DNA of 64,000 nt from Pseudo-nitzschia pungens (taxonomy: Eukaryota > Bacillariophyta > Bacillariophyceae > Bacillariales > Bacillariaceae), in NCBI GenBank assembly GCA_037355855.1, contig CM074763.1, positions 1,798,001 to 1,862,000 of the forward strand. Direction: 5' to 3'. How positions within the stretch are numbered: the stretch's first letter is position 1; every line of letters begins with the position of its first letter. The notes below the pieces were generated by a model. The model was not told the origin of the DNA, did no database searches, and saw only the letters and a program-made list of their open reading frames with translations. A program made the position numbers and the translations under genes. Below, one piece after another: positions 1-10,425 of this stretch.

Positions 1-663
1 CAGCAAATAGAAGCTATAAAAAAAGGAAACAGCAAACGTGGCGCCAAAAAGAAGACGAATAGCACCAAACCACCAAAAATCACCAACGTCAAAACTCGAA
101 AACTGGTCATGGACGTGATTGAAGAGATTCAAACTAGGCAGAACGGACGCATCCTATTTTGGAACGAAATGGGATGGTGGGACGAAGCCACCGACCAGGA
201 TCAAATCTATCTAAAGGTGGAATACATCGTAAGGGAGTACCGATTGGGGCTCAAACGCAAGAAAAAAGCGGATGCGGCCCACGAAGACGTGGAGCAAGAA
301 CGATCCCGAGTAAGGGCATTGACGCGTGCGCGTCCCGAAACCACTGTGCCCACGGCGTTTTCAAAACAACAACCTGCATCAACCTCAGTATGCTCCTCAA
401 CATCCTCCGTGTCGCAAGGTGAAAGCAGGTCATCGACTCCCGATCTTCTAAGCCATTGCGAGGGTCAAATGTCACCCTTGCATGAAAGAAAACCGGTCAT
501 GGTTGATCTGAAGGGCGGTACTTCTATCTTTTTGGACACACAGGATGGTGGTTTTATGGACAACATGCCCACGAAGAAACGAAATCGACTGGAAAACCCT
601 TTCGGCGGTGAGGAAGATTCACTCATGTCCGAATGTTTTGGCATGAAGTTCATACAGTGCTGA
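1..663 (+). CDS. DUF6824 domain protein, 5' truncated by the window edge
   Basis: The reading frame is open from base 1 to the stop at 661-663, so the gene starts upstream of the window. The first ATG inside the window (109) lies within the domain and is probably not the start. The visible part carries the C-terminal half of a DUF6824-like domain: a basic stretch, then KLVMDVIEEIQ, a Gly-Arg turn (NGRILFWNEMGWWDEA) and a helix ending in REYRLGLKRKKK. This fits the family pattern of a helix, a G-R-F/I-L turn, a W-W/Y-x-E strand and a final helix. The rest is low-complexity Ser/Thr-rich sequence with short acidic patches. DUF6824 proteins are numerous in diatoms and are often thought to be nuclear or DNA-associated, but no function is established. 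Assignment is by pattern only. Confidence 0.7.
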   Translation, partial: QQIEAIKKGNSKRGAKKKTNSTKPPKITNVKTRKLVMDVIEEIQTRQNGRILFWNEMGWWDEATDQDQIYLKVEYIVREYRLGLKRKKKADAAHEDVEQERSRVRALTRARPETTVPTAFSKQQPASTSVCSSTSSVSQGESRSSTPDLLSHCEGQMSPLHERKPVMVDLKGGTSIFLDTQDGGFMDNMPTKKRNRLENPFGGEEDSLMSECFGMKFIQC

Positions 664-1735
664 ACTATCTTTGATTTGTCGGTTTTTTGAAACCACTTCA
701 ATGGAGTTCTAAGCTGACCATGATCAGTCGGTCTAGTATGTATCATTGGTGCTAAACAGATAGCTTTGATCGGGCTGTCGACCACAGGCATATCATTTGC
801 CTTTCAGTGGAGTGGCATCACCAACCTTCCAAATTGGTTTTGTAAAAACAGTGTTGTATAAATTTTTCGGTGCCACCTCACCCACGGAGAAAACAATCTT
901 TGATCATTGGAACGTTGCATGTACATAGAGCCTGCTTTCAATCCAGTTCACACCAGTTGAACGTAAGGTCGGCCGTTGTCTTTCTGCAACGGAACAAGAA
1001 AAGTTTCTCTCGAAAACATGCAGAGACTAAAAACAAATTGGGAACAGCAGAAAATTCTCATACAATTGCACCCAGTACAGGACGATTCTCAACAGCGGAA
1101 TGTAGTGCTTCAACAAACATAACAGAACACCACCTGTGAAGGTCTCTGCAAAGTAATTGCGTTTATTTTACTGACTAACTACTAGCTGGCCTTAACTACA
1201 GAAGTGTTGTATGAACAAAAATGAAAAGGATGGAAACTGTGTTTGCACGTGCTACAGCTGGAAGTGACTGTATAATCAGCCATCAGAGTAGTCTTTCGTG
1301 TCGTTGTCCCTGTCATGCGTGAGTAGGAAGACTAGTGGAAGACTTCCATCAGGATTGAGCTTCAATCCATGCTAACCTGCAACTTCAAAAGCACCTTGCG
1401 CTGATGCTGTTGGTGGCTTCAGGGGCACCACTTCCGAAACATGCTTTCGTCTGTCCATCGACGCCCTGCGTTCCTTGCGCACGTTTGGTGATTTCTGTCT
1501 CTCAAAACGATCAGTAATTTACCCGTAAGGTTACCGTAACTTAACTAAGGTAAACTTACTGTAGTTTTTTCTTTCATCACCATGAACTCATCATTCATCA
1601 TGATTTTGATTCATTCTTTTGTGACCACGAGCAACAATCAGGTGTAACAAGCACCTTGGCAGTGAACTGGATACAGCAGGAATATAATAAAGGCATTACC
1701 TTCTTAGTTGAGAGAACTTATCAAGACTTGCCGCT
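664..1735. other. Intergenic spacer
   Basis: No convincing gene was seen. Short open frames here have no recognisable domain. The words TAAGGTTACCGTAAC and AAGGTAAACTTAC near 1526-1560 belong to a motif group that recurs in spacers throughout the window. Confidence 0.5.
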
Positions 1736-2833
1736 ATGGAGATGGATCCCGCAACAACAATGTCAAAACATAATGCGGGGGAGGATGAAGAAGATAATCC
1801 AGTTTTTTCGAAATGGAGAGAATTCAACATTAACGACGTCGAGGGTGACGACGATGCTGACAACAAGGAAGACTCTGTGGGGTTGTTTTCCATGTTCGAT
1901 ACTAAAGATGAAGAGGATGTTTACGAAGATGTTCGCTACGACTATCCATCGTCGCTGTTGCGTTGTTCGGTAAATGCAGTGGCTGGTAATAGTTGTGGAG
2001 AGACAACAGCAGATGTGGACATCGACCCTTCCGTCACCAGCGTGACAATTCGGCATCACGGGGCTTATCCAAATTCAACAGGTCTCGCAATATGGCGGGG
2101 CGCCGAAATCATGTCCCGATTTCTCTGCGATGCCCAACAAAAGCTCGACAACGACTACGACTACGACGAATGCTCCGAAGATGTTTCCATTGGCAGCATT
2201 CGAATGGCAGCCCTGCGCCACAAACGAGTCCTGGAGGTAGGAGCTGGGGTGGGATTGCCCTCTATTGTTGCCCACAAAATCTTGGGTGCATATAAGGTGC
2301 TGGTTACCGACGGTGACTTTGACGCCCTAAACAATCTGAAACACAATGTCGACTCGAATCGGATTGTTAGAATGGCACCGCAATCGCGATCCGAGGACGA
2401 CGGCAACAAAGGGATCGGTGACGACACATGCGACGATGAGAATCACTCTAGTATTTCGTGTTGTCAACTCATATGGGGAAAGGACGTTGAAAAATTTCTG
2501 GCCAAACACGGGAAACAAGACGTCGTGCTCATGGCCGACTGCGTCTACATGGTCCCGAGCCTGAAACCACTTTGGGAGACTATCGATCATTTGCTCGAAG
2601 ACGACGGAGTCGTGGTTTACGTTCAAACGGCCGCCAGCGCGGTTCCCTGGGGTGACTTCAAGGCCGCCCTGGAACACCACGGGTTCGAAACGGTACATTG
2701 CGTGGTCGGCCGGAAAGCCCTCGGAATGTACGATGTGGACAACGACGACGACGACGACGGTATCAACGACTCGGTTGCCAAGCACAAAGAGGAATACGAA
2801 CGAGGGATATACATTTTTCGACGTTGTACGTAG
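1736..2833 (+). CDS. Family-16 (METTL21-like) protein-lysine methyltransferase
   Basis: The 365-residue protein is a Rossmann-fold SAM-dependent methyltransferase of the Methyltransf_16 group. Residues 116-130 (GLAIWRGAEIMSRFL) match the G-x-x-x-W-x-G/A-A segment in front of the fold. Motif I is VLEVGAGVG at 165-173. The acidic post-I strand is TDGD at 191-194. The D-x-x-Y-type motif is ADCVY at 267-271, which in this family contacts the substrate. The first 100 residues are acidic and probably disordered, and a poly-Asp run lies near the C-terminus. The ATG at 1736 is in a reasonable context and no signal peptide is seen, so a cytosolic or nuclear protein methyltransferase is likely. The substrate cannot be told from sequence. 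No intron is needed. Confidence 0.85.
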   Translation: MEMDPATTMSKHNAGEDEEDNPVFSKWREFNINDVEGDDDADNKEDSVGLFSMFDTKDEEDVYEDVRYDYPSSLLRCSVNAVAGNSCGETTADVDIDPSVTSVTIRHHGAYPNSTGLAIWRGAEIMSRFLCDAQQKLDNDYDYDECSEDVSIGSIRMAALRHKRVLEVGAGVGLPSIVAHKILGAYKVLVTDGDFDALNNLKHNVDSNRIVRMAPQSRSEDDGNKGIGDDTCDDENHSSISCCQLIWGKDVEKFLAKHGKQDVVLMADCVYMVPSLKPLWETIDHLLEDDGVVVYVQTAASAVPWGDFKAALEHHGFETVHCVVGRKALGMYDVDNDDDDDGINDSVAKHKEEYERGIYIFRRCT

Positions 2834-4176
2834 CGACGACTATATCACAGGGGAGAAGATAGAAGACAGATCACGGTGTTGAAAAGGTGGATTTATTGGT
2901 TCAGGTCACGAAGGCGTGATGAAAAAATCAGAATATCGTTCTGCAAGTTGGATTTTTTTGAATCTCTATCGAAGAGAAACCAAATGGAACGTGAGATGAG
3001 ATGACGGACGCTTCTTTCGTATCTAAAGCATGATACTAACTGTTGGATTGCTTCAAGGATCTCTGTAGATCTGTCATGCAAATTCTTATCGAAACGAAAG
3101 CTGCCGTTCGAGACAGAGTGATGTTAGGGTGCATCCTGTGTTTTCTATCAGCTGAGCATAGGTTGCAAATTTTACCAATGTTTTTACAACAATAGTAACT
3201 CAAGCGAGTCCTGGAACGAATTTGAACATGATCGAAGCAGATCTTCAACGTAGAAAACTTCCTATCGTACAATTGAGCTCCGGAATCATTGTTTACACCT
3301 CGTTGCTTACCAAATCTATTGTTAAGGTTCAACGAACCAAGCAACTACATGTAACCTCTATGAATGGATGATGTTGTAACATCTCGCTCTGTAGAACACA
3401 AGCACAAAAAGTTCCACGAGATAAAAGGTCCTCATGTTGCCCGTGTGTGCAGAAAAGAGTAAAAGCAAGCAGTCATTTTCAAAATGATGGTCTGCCCTCG
3501 ACGAAGAGGAAAAAGCCGAGAGAATATGATGAACTGACAAGTTTTCACTGTTTTCGGTCGCTTCGAGATTGAAACCCATTTTCCGATACCTGCTTGGGAT
3601 TGATCTCGAAAGACAAAATAAAGCAAACTCGTCCCAATTGATGATCAACAATCGCTGTCACTCCGAATTCACTTTGTACGCAACAACAACAATACTACGA
3701 TGTAGTGCTAGTAGAAGAAATCTTTTCCAAACGCAGCGATAGGCAGAGCGATGCATTGTTCTATTTCAATACCACCAGCAAACCTTATTCTTACAAGGGT
3801 CCCACCAGCACCGGGTTTTTGGCTTGTTGGAAGAAGCTAACAATTCCTCACATTTTTCTTGTGAGAGGAGTGCACTTTAGTATGATGCAAGGAATAGAGC
3901 ACTAGCTCAGCCTCATCAATAGTTACTTCTTCTACGTGGTATTCCCCCTACTTCTTCCAGTAGCAAAGCGCTCCTCCCTGCCATCTTCATCACTCATTGG
4001 ACTTTGTCTGCTTTGAGCCAAAGCATTGTCCAATCACTGGTGGTAAATGCATCCTACTACTTCAAACCACTTATACAGTAGCTAGGAACAGGAGCCAACT
4101 ACTGCTGACAGCACTGCTGCTGTTCTTTCATACAAACCATACATGGATTCCCAAAACTTGGTGCTTATCGCGTTAT

Positions 4177-4264
4177 CACTACTACTACTATCAATCTACT
4201 ACTAGTAGTAGGATCTACTACTAGTAGTAGGATCTACATTACTACTACTAGTAGTAGTACTAGT
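4177..4264. repeat. TAC/TAG palindromic microsatellite
   Basis: Runs of ACT/TAC meet runs of AGT/TAG, forming self-complementary blocks. A 19-bp unit (CTACTACTAGTAGTAGGAT) occurs twice in tandem at about 4196-4233. Similar arrays lie at 17566, 23311 and 40863. Confidence 0.85.
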
Positions 4265-4444
4265 TGAGCAAATTCAGCTATTACACACCCAACACCTCCA
4301 GTCCGAAGCTACTATTAGTAGTACATGTCTAGTTGCGGAAACAAGACACTCTGGTGATGTACTAAACCACGACATCACCATGATTGTTGTTCTTCAATAA
4401 TCGAAGAAGGGCAGGCATCCCCTTGTGCCGTGTGCAGCAGTGTG

Positions 4445-4498
4445 CCGAGAGTAAAGAGCCGAGAGCCGAGAGCTAAGGGCCGAGAGCCGAGAGTCGAC
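4445..4498. repeat. Degenerate GAGCCGA array
   Basis: Imperfect tandem 7-mers of the type GAGCCGA/GAGTCGA. Confidence 0.75.
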
Positions 4499-4634
4499 AG
4501 AGTTAATGGGTCCATCGGCACATGAAAGGATCGTAAGGTTACGAGAACTTGAACAAGACAAGCCAAAATTGAACTCGTACCATAATGGAAATCCTAGCAC
4601 CATTCCAAGCGAACCACCTTTGAGAGAGAACAGC

Positions 4635-4720
4635 CGTGAGTCGTAAGTCGTGAGTAGAGAGTAAGGCTTAGAGAGTAGAGGGTCGAGAGTGAGTCGTGAG
4701 TAGTGAGTCGTGAGTCAAGT
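4635..4720. repeat. Degenerate GTGAGTC/GTAGAGA array
   Basis: Imperfect tandem 7-mers (GAGTCGT, GTGAGTA and relatives), purine-rich on the + strand. Possibly related to the array 150 bp upstream. Confidence 0.7.
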
Positions 4721-5429
4721 CAGTCTCGCATTGTTTCTGTTGTGGGTTTCGTCGCCGAAAACCGTCCGACCACGTCCCTACTTGCAAAAGCTGGCGCGCC
4801 AAGATTTAGAAGGGCGGGAGGAAATTTTTGCCACCGGCAGAGCCCCAAAAGTGGGCCCGACTTGGTACAGCGCCCGGTGCACCCACATGGTGTTTGTTTG
4901 AAATTTTGATTGGCTTTCGATTTCGAATCAACCGAAACTTTTTCTAGTACCAGGTGTATTCGTAACGTTACTGAGTGAGTCGAGTCTCGCTCTGTTTACC
5001 TTGAACGGATGCACGTGTGCAATGGGATTCAAAAACCAAACCAGACAAGGACGCATTCTTGTTGGAGTGAACAGGGGTAAATCGCATTCCCAGTATTCTA
5101 CCTGTAATTTACCGTACACTTAAAATTTCCGGTCGACTGTAATTAAGGTTATGATCGGGTAGGAGTAATAGCATTTGATGCTCCGATACCAAATTGTGAG
5201 ATCCGTGAACGTCAATTCGCAGATCACTGCATTGATATTATTGAAAATTGTAGCCGGTGCAGTATGAGAAGCAGATGCAAAAGAAGCCAACTAGAACCAA
5301 GACTGTGAGGGCCCCCGATACCTATTGTCTTTAAACGACAGGTGCAAGAGCAAGGATTTCGAATCTAAACTCGGCATTTGCGTCTAGCTAGGGCGGAACG
5401 AATCCTATCATCGGACCTCGGGATTCTAG

Positions 5430-5854
5430 TCCAACAACGGGAGAGACAGGAGGAAAGAACAGAGGGCAAGAATAACGGAAGAGAGATCCTGTCCGGAGGT
5501 CTGCAAGAAAAGTCGTTCCATCGAGCAGACCATGTCGAATGTACTTCTCGATTTTATCGACAAGCTGGTAGACTGGAGACGATAGCGAGGATGTCGAAGA
5601 CGACAACGGGTTCCAGGCGAGTGCCCTGATTTCATCCGAGATGAACGCCACGGAGTTCTTGGACGACGCTTACGAACTCGAATCCGAATCCGAATCCGAA
5701 TACTGCAACATTCCCACCGAAATTTTTGAAGAGTTTTCCGCCGATACATTTCGCAACACTAACATCATACGGTGGATGCATTCGGTACCGCCGAGATTCG
5801 GCAGGACCAAGGACGTCTTGCATCTGGCGATAGGGACGGCAGAACAGCAGCAAG
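5430..5854 (+). other. Candidate 5' exon(s) of the membrane-protein gene at 6077
   Basis: Two protein-like open stretches adjoin here. Frame 3 is open from 5430 to about 5582 and contains an ATG at 5532 followed by SNVLLDFIDKLVDW. Frame 1 is open from 5572 onward and reads GDDSEDVEDDNGFQ, then an ATG at 5641 followed by NATEFLDDAYELESESE. They overlap around 5572-5582 with a one-base offset. At 5855 a good donor (CAAG|GTGCGT) follows. The acceptor TTGATTAG at 6040-6047 restores a frame that runs without a stop into the ATG at 6077. If spliced this way (193-nt intron, phase 1), the protein at 6077 has an acidic N-terminal extension. The frame offset near 5575 is unresolved: it may be an indel, a missed splice, or a true start at 5641. 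Confidence 0.45.
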
Positions 5855-5983
5855 GTGCGTGCATCGATTCCAACTTGGTATCCGAAGCTGATTTGAGTTT
5901 GTGATTCCCATCATTTGTCGTCTTCTCACGTTTGAATTCTGGGTTCATGGATGGTGAATGAATGGCGGCTACTCGGCAATATA

Positions 5984-6020
5984 CTGAACTGAACTGAACT
6001 GAACTGAACTGAAATGAACT
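5984..6020. repeat. GAACT pentanucleotide array
   Basis: Tandem GAACT units with one variant copy. It lies inside the proposed intron 5855-6047. Confidence 0.85.
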
Positions 6021-6076
6021 GCATTTGATGTTTGTTGCATTGATTAGATTACGTACGGGGATTATTTTCGTCTGGC

Positions 6077-7600
6077 ATGACTATTTTGATCTTTTTCATG
6101 GGGTGGGGGACTATGCTACTGCTATTCAAATGTCTGGCTCCTGCGAGTGGAAGCAATTCGACACGATGGCTGGGTGGCCGACCGCTGCGAATGCCCTCTC
6201 CTCCATTCGGTAGAAACAAAAAGGAGAGACAGTACACGTCTTCCCGGGGAGAAACGGAGGACTACAAAGAATGGAAACGGGAATACAATAGCACGAAAAT
6301 GCAGCTGGTTGGGTTTCGAATCATTGTGTGGGTGGCTGGGCTGTCTATTACGATTGCAGCCCTGGTCATGAGCGTCTACGGGGTGGATTCTCTCAACAAC
6401 ACACTCGAGGCGAGCAGGGAATCGCTGGGAATTGTCAAAAAACTTGCGGGGGATGCAAAGATGATTGTCGATTCCGTCATTCGACAGAACGAAGACCTTT
6501 CCAACAAGGTCTATGGCATGCTGGAATCCGTCAATGGAATGTGCCCCAAGGTCCGGAATCCACTCTGCGACAATATTTACGACATTCAAACCTGCGACAT
6601 TGCCTCGTTTTTGGGCAGTGACGTCAACGATGTCTTCCAAATGGCGGCTGGACATTTCGTGGAGGGTGAACAGAGCGAGTACTATCAGGAAATCATCAAT
6701 GCCAAGAACGGTTTGGAAGACGTCCAAAACCTCTCGCAGGACATGGATCGGTCGGCCTCGCACCTGCATTGGGCACTGACGCTGAGCATGATTATGAGCT
6801 TGTTGCTGGCGATCCTCTGTATATTAATTCTCTGTGGATTGGTCTGTCCCGAGATGCCCCACATCGTAAAGTGCCTTCACAGCAGGCTGACGATCCCAAT
6901 GTTTGCTGTGCTGGTATTCTTTGCCTATCTCTTTTCCTTTGTGTTCGTCACTGCGAGTGTCGTCACGGCCGACGTCTGCGTCTACCACAGTGCTATCGAC
7001 AACATTGACGAGCGCATTTTGTCGGTCCTGACACACTCTCGGGACGTCGAGGATTTGCTCGGAGGCAAAGAGAACCAGAATTTGGTAACGGAATTCATTG
7101 GCTTTTACATTCACCAGTGCCCGGTCGAGTTGCTCCCACAGGAGATCCGCGAGCAGCTCCAGTATGTCAAAGCGGGTGTTCCGGTACTGAAACAATTCAG
7201 CACAATTGTGGAACAATCCACCGACATGATTCAAGGCGTGTGTGGCTTCCGAGAGGATCAGACGCAGAGCCTGGTGGACGTCACCGATACACTACAGGAT
7301 CAGCTCTGTGCCGTGGCCGACATTGTGGCGGACGTGCGGGAATTTGTCCAGTGCCACAACTGGTATCCGCTCTATGAGACCACTGTTTACGAAGCATTGT
7401 GCTACGATGGAACGGAAGGATTCGCCTATGTGGCTACGACGCAGTTTGTCATTACCTTTATGGCTTTTGTGATTCTAACCTTTCGGGTCGCCTTCTGGGA
7501 CATTCAGGTCGGGGACCAATACTACAATTTCATAGACGACGATGATATCGAAAGCAGTGAACAAAGCGATGCGCCTTATTCCTCTGGGGAATCGGACTGA
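6077..7600 (+). CDS. Multi-pass membrane protein with Cys-containing loops
   Basis: The 507-residue frame encodes a polytopic membrane protein. Hydrophobic segments lie near residues 3-20, 80-102, 231-256, 273-298 and 457-480. Two long soluble loops separate them (about 103-230 and 299-456), each with several Cys and a helical, coiled-coil-like character. The order of a TM, a long loop, a close TM pair, a second long loop and a last TM resembles tweety- or prominin-type proteins, but I see no diagnostic motif and do not assign a family. The end of the frame (DDDDIESSEQSDAPYSSGESD) overlaps by about 60 bases another protein-like frame that begins after a stop at 7533 and runs to 8366. The start may lie upstream if the 5855-6047 intron is real. 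Confidence 0.7.
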   Translation: MTILIFFMGWGTMLLLFKCLAPASGSNSTRWLGGRPLRMPSPPFGRNKKERQYTSSRGETEDYKEWKREYNSTKMQLVGFRIIVWVAGLSITIAALVMSVYGVDSLNNTLEASRESLGIVKKLAGDAKMIVDSVIRQNEDLSNKVYGMLESVNGMCPKVRNPLCDNIYDIQTCDIASFLGSDVNDVFQMAAGHFVEGEQSEYYQEIINAKNGLEDVQNLSQDMDRSASHLHWALTLSMIMSLLLAILCILILCGLVCPEMPHIVKCLHSRLTIPMFAVLVFFAYLFSFVFVTASVVTADVCVYHSAIDNIDERILSVLTHSRDVEDLLGGKENQNLVTEFIGFYIHQCPVELLPQEIREQLQYVKAGVPVLKQFSTIVEQSTDMIQGVCGFREDQTQSLVDVTDTLQDQLCAVADIVADVREFVQCHNWYPLYETTVYEALCYDGTEGFAYVATTQFVITFMAFVILTFRVAFWDIQVGDQYYNFIDDDDIESSEQSDAPYSSGESD

Positions 7601-8366
7601 CGACGATTATAACCACGGTACTTATTATAAGGGACTTCGCAAGAAGCTTGCTGCCACGAGGGGCTCGTCGATGGAAAAACAATTGGACGAACTCAGGCAG
7701 CGACAGTTGCAAGAAAAACAAGAACGCCAACGAGTAGTGGACGCCACGGCAGCAACCGGAATCAGCACCCCTGTAAAACCGTCTTTCTTTGGTCTGAACC
7801 TCGGCTCATTTTCGTTCGACTCCCTCACAGCCGTTTCTACGCCCGGTACCAATTCCACGTCGTCTTCTGGCGAGGAAGACCCACCACAAGAATTGCAGGA
7901 TTCAGTTAGCAGCAACAATAGCGCGTTTAGTTCGTCTCTGAGCTCCACTTACCTTTCTAGGTTCCCGTGGAACAATCGAAGCACTGGAACTGCTAGTAAC
8001 AGCAACTCCAATAGCAACCCAGATAGCAATGAATCTGACTCGTCGGTTCGTGACGCAGAGGAAAAAATCAATATTCCAATGTGTCAACCCGCTCTAGGTG
8101 ATTTTGGGGAATGGTGCACAATGCTGGATGTCGATGCCGACGGCGGTGGAATCGAGGTGGAATGCGTTTCCAGCAACAGAAGTGGAAATGATAGTTATAA
8201 CCAGAGTTACATTATGGACCACTACAGCAGCAGCGGCAACAACAACAATAGCAGCAGTCGGCATCGTCCTTCCCGCTTTACTGACGCTACCTCCTTGTGG
8301 GTGCGAGAACATCAGGACAATATAGACTATCACGATTCCGATGATTCGGACGAAGAGTATCGATGA
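7536..8366 (+). CDS. Probable C-terminal tail of the same membrane protein, in a shifted frame
   Basis: This frame is open from 7536 and overlaps the preceding frame by about 60 bases. It begins MISKAVNKAMRLIPLGNRTD at 7542, continues with a Gln/Glu/Arg helix around residues 43-62, and then is Ser/Asn-rich and acidic to the end (DSDDSDEEYR). It has no signal peptide or TM and looks like a cytosolic tail, not an independent gene. Overlapping same-strand genes are rare in nuclear genomes. A one-base indel in 7536-7597 would fuse it to the membrane protein. Alternatively, GT at 7508 and AG at 7535 would splice in phase, but the 28-nt intron would be unusually short. A separate gene starting at 7542 or 7572 is the remaining option. 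Confidence 0.5.
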   Translation, partial: TTMISKAVNKAMRLIPLGNRTDDDYNHGTYYKGLRKKLAATRGSSMEKQLDELRQRQLQEKQERQRVVDATAATGISTPVKPSFFGLNLGSFSFDSLTAVSTPGTNSTSSSGEEDPPQELQDSVSSNNSAFSSSLSSTYLSRFPWNNRSTGTASNSNSNSNPDSNESDSSVRDAEEKINIPMCQPALGDFGEWCTMLDVDADGGGIEVECVSSNRSGNDSYNQSYIMDHYSSSGNNNNSSSRHRPSRFTDATSLWVREHQDNIDYHDSDDSDEEYR

Positions 8367-9489
8367 GAAAGCGCGACGATGGATTGGAGCAATGGGGATT
8401 TTTGATCCTTTCCATCACCTAGTGCATTCATACCTTCATGTATTCGTATAATTATGATGATATTATAGACTACAACGAACGTTTCAATTCAATTCACTTG
8501 GTCAATTATTACGAAGCAGTTCACAATTGAGGAACATTTATGAACAAGCGCATGCACTTATCTCTGTATGAACATTCTTGCAAAATACAATTCTTGCCAA
8601 CAATCAAGCTGATCTTTGTGCAAACGGAGAATCTTTCGAGACGTAAGACATTCCAATCAGACTGAGACTTCAGATACTCGATTTTAGACAGGTGTCCATT
8701 TCATCCTTGCTGGATCCTTTGATTGGTGACAGGGTGGCAGGTAGCTGAGGGACAATTTCACTGGAAGTAATACGAGGAGGAGGCAACCTAATCCTGAACT
8801 ATAATGATAGTCTCGGGTAGGTGCGTCACAGTTGAATGTGACCAGGAAATCAAAAATGGCAATCTGATACAATAACACCCAGCATACGCCTCTGGCTAGC
8901 GGAGCTGACTTCACTATCAACGGTAAATTATCTGTACGAAACAGTAGGTGATTTCTCTGAACAACTGCACAAATAATGAACGTCGCTTGTTGTCAGACCC
9001 AATATTTCAAACTCTTTCTCTGATATCCTAGCTACGTATAGCTTAGGAATTTCGAGAATTTCATTGATACAAGTATTATAGTTCCTTTCTTTTGAATAGT
9101 GTCTTCTCTAAATTTTTTTGATACACTATTGTATCTGAAAACGGTCCAGTCGACAATGAATGTGGTAAACATGCAATATTGGAACTGGCTTATAATATAA
9201 TATAAAAAGTAAGTAGTGTAACCGAGGTGGCTGGAGAGCGCACTAGTAGGTACGTACATGATGTTGGGTGATCCAATGGATTTGACTGCCATAGATCTGA
9301 TTTCCTCATGATCCCAACGTGTTTTGTGTTTCGTTCATATGAATGTCTATATATTTCATGGCATGAAATCCGAAACTTGCGAAGTCGTTTCTTCTTTTAA
9401 TCCCCTTGATCAGTACTTTATCGTTTCGTTTCGTTTCTTTTCGTTGCGTTGCGTTGCGTTGCGCCATTTTCGTAGAGAGTCTTTGTCCA
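8367..9489. other. Intergenic spacer
   Basis: About 1.1 kb, AT-rich. It separates a + strand gene from a - strand gene, so both 3' UTRs may lie here. The only structure seen is the TTTCG/TTGCG array at 9421-9463. Confidence 0.5.
9421..9463. repeat. TTTCG/TTGCG pentanucleotide array
   Basis: Tandem CGTTT units change into tandem GTTGC units, which suggests a mutated repeat unit that expanded again. Confidence 0.8.
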
Positions 9490-10425
9490 TTATACACCCA
9501 TATTGGTACTGTCTACATCCCAAATGGTGGTCAACTCAACGTTTTCGTATATACCGTTGGCGACGCTGCTGGCAATGTGGTTTCGGTAACTCGAGGTGAT
9601 GCTGTCTCTGATGCCACTTGCCAGCTTGAAGGCGAGTAGTAGCAACGATAGGAACATAAGCATTGCCAAGAGCATCAGGATGAGGCGGCGCGTCATGACG
9701 TATCGGCGCCTCCGCCAGAAATAAGATGAACCACGCTTGCAGCTCCTTGGATTTTCACAGGAAGAGTCGTCGTCTGAGGAAGAGCATTCATCGTCCGAGG
9801 AGTCGTCCGAGTCCAAAGCGACAACGGAGAAGCCATCCCCCAACAATGTGGTCGCTGTGCGCTCGTCGTCGTCTTTGCGGCCTTTGCGACTATCGTTCTC
9901 GTCGATTACGATAGTATAACCATCCAAGAAGGAATCTTGTTCTGAATCGCGCTCGGTTCGAAACTGTCGTTGTGCAGCGGATGGCTTGCCAAAAAACATG
10001 GACTGTTCGAGCTCGAGCACAAAGGCTGTGTAGGGGTCGAGTTCCTTGATTTGGGGCGCTGGCTTCGTAACATAGGTTGCAGCGTCGCTGTCGGTATCGG
10101 TATCGGTATCGCTCTCACTTTCACTTTCGCTGCTGTTGCTATCGGACGCCTCCTTGTCCTGACAACCCCAATGATCCAGACCATCGTTCAAATGCAGAGG
10201 AAGCACCCCGCCGTTTGATCCGGACTCCCCTGTTCCCTTCGTTTTCTTCCGTCGTTGGAATTTCATCGTTTTCCGGAAGCTTTCGAAAGCTGCTAGTTGG
10301 TACGTGGTATCCCTTTGGGCCTCAGAGCTGGTTTTGCTGTGATACGGTATGTTGCTTTGTTTTGTGTTGTTCTGCGCCGTCAACTCTGTGGTTCGAGTGG
10401 ATTCTGTTTTTTGTTTGTGTTCCAC
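9490..10425 (-). CDS. Acidic single-TM protein, unknown function
   Basis: The 311-residue protein has a long hydrophilic N-terminal region rich in Ser, Asp and Glu, including an SESESESDTDTDTDSD-type run and a second DSDDSSDDE cluster. An Arg-rich patch (WRRRRYVMTRR) follows, then one hydrophobic segment around residues 245-264 (LILMLLAMLMFLSLLLLAF), then about 47 residues to the C-terminus. By the positive-inside rule the acidic part faces the cytosol. There is no N-terminal signal. A second Met at about residue 54 (MKFQRRKK) is an alternative start. No known domain is recognised. It could be a casein-kinase-2-type phosphorylated adaptor, but that is speculation. Confidence 0.6.
   Translation of the reverse strand: MEHKQKTESTRTTELTAQNNTKQSNIPYHSKTSSEAQRDTTYQLAAFESFRKTMKFQRRKKTKGTGESGSNGGVLPLHLNDGLDHWGCQDKEASDSNSSESESESDTDTDTDSDAATYVTKPAPQIKELDPYTAFVLELEQSMFFGKPSAAQRQFRTERDSEQDSFLDGYTIVIDENDSRKGRKDDDERTATTLLGDGFSVVALDSDDSSDDECSSSDDDSSCENPRSCKRGSSYFWRRRRYVMTRRLILMLLAMLMFLSLLLLAFKLASGIRDSITSSYRNHIASSVANGIYENVELTTIWDVDSTNMGV

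Larger units (their letters stand above)
2834..5429. other. Intergenic spacer with simple repeats
   Basis: About 2.6 kb without a supportable gene. It contains the TAC/TAG array at 4177-4264 and two purine-rich GAGAG/GAGTC arrays at 4445-4498 and 4635-4720. Open frames here are short and without domain features. Confidence 0.5.

Noticed and set aside
7508..7535. 28-nt GT-AG segment as a confirmed intron
   Set aside because: It is in phase, but much shorter than the 88-215 nt introns seen elsewhere in this window. Kept only as a hypothesis.
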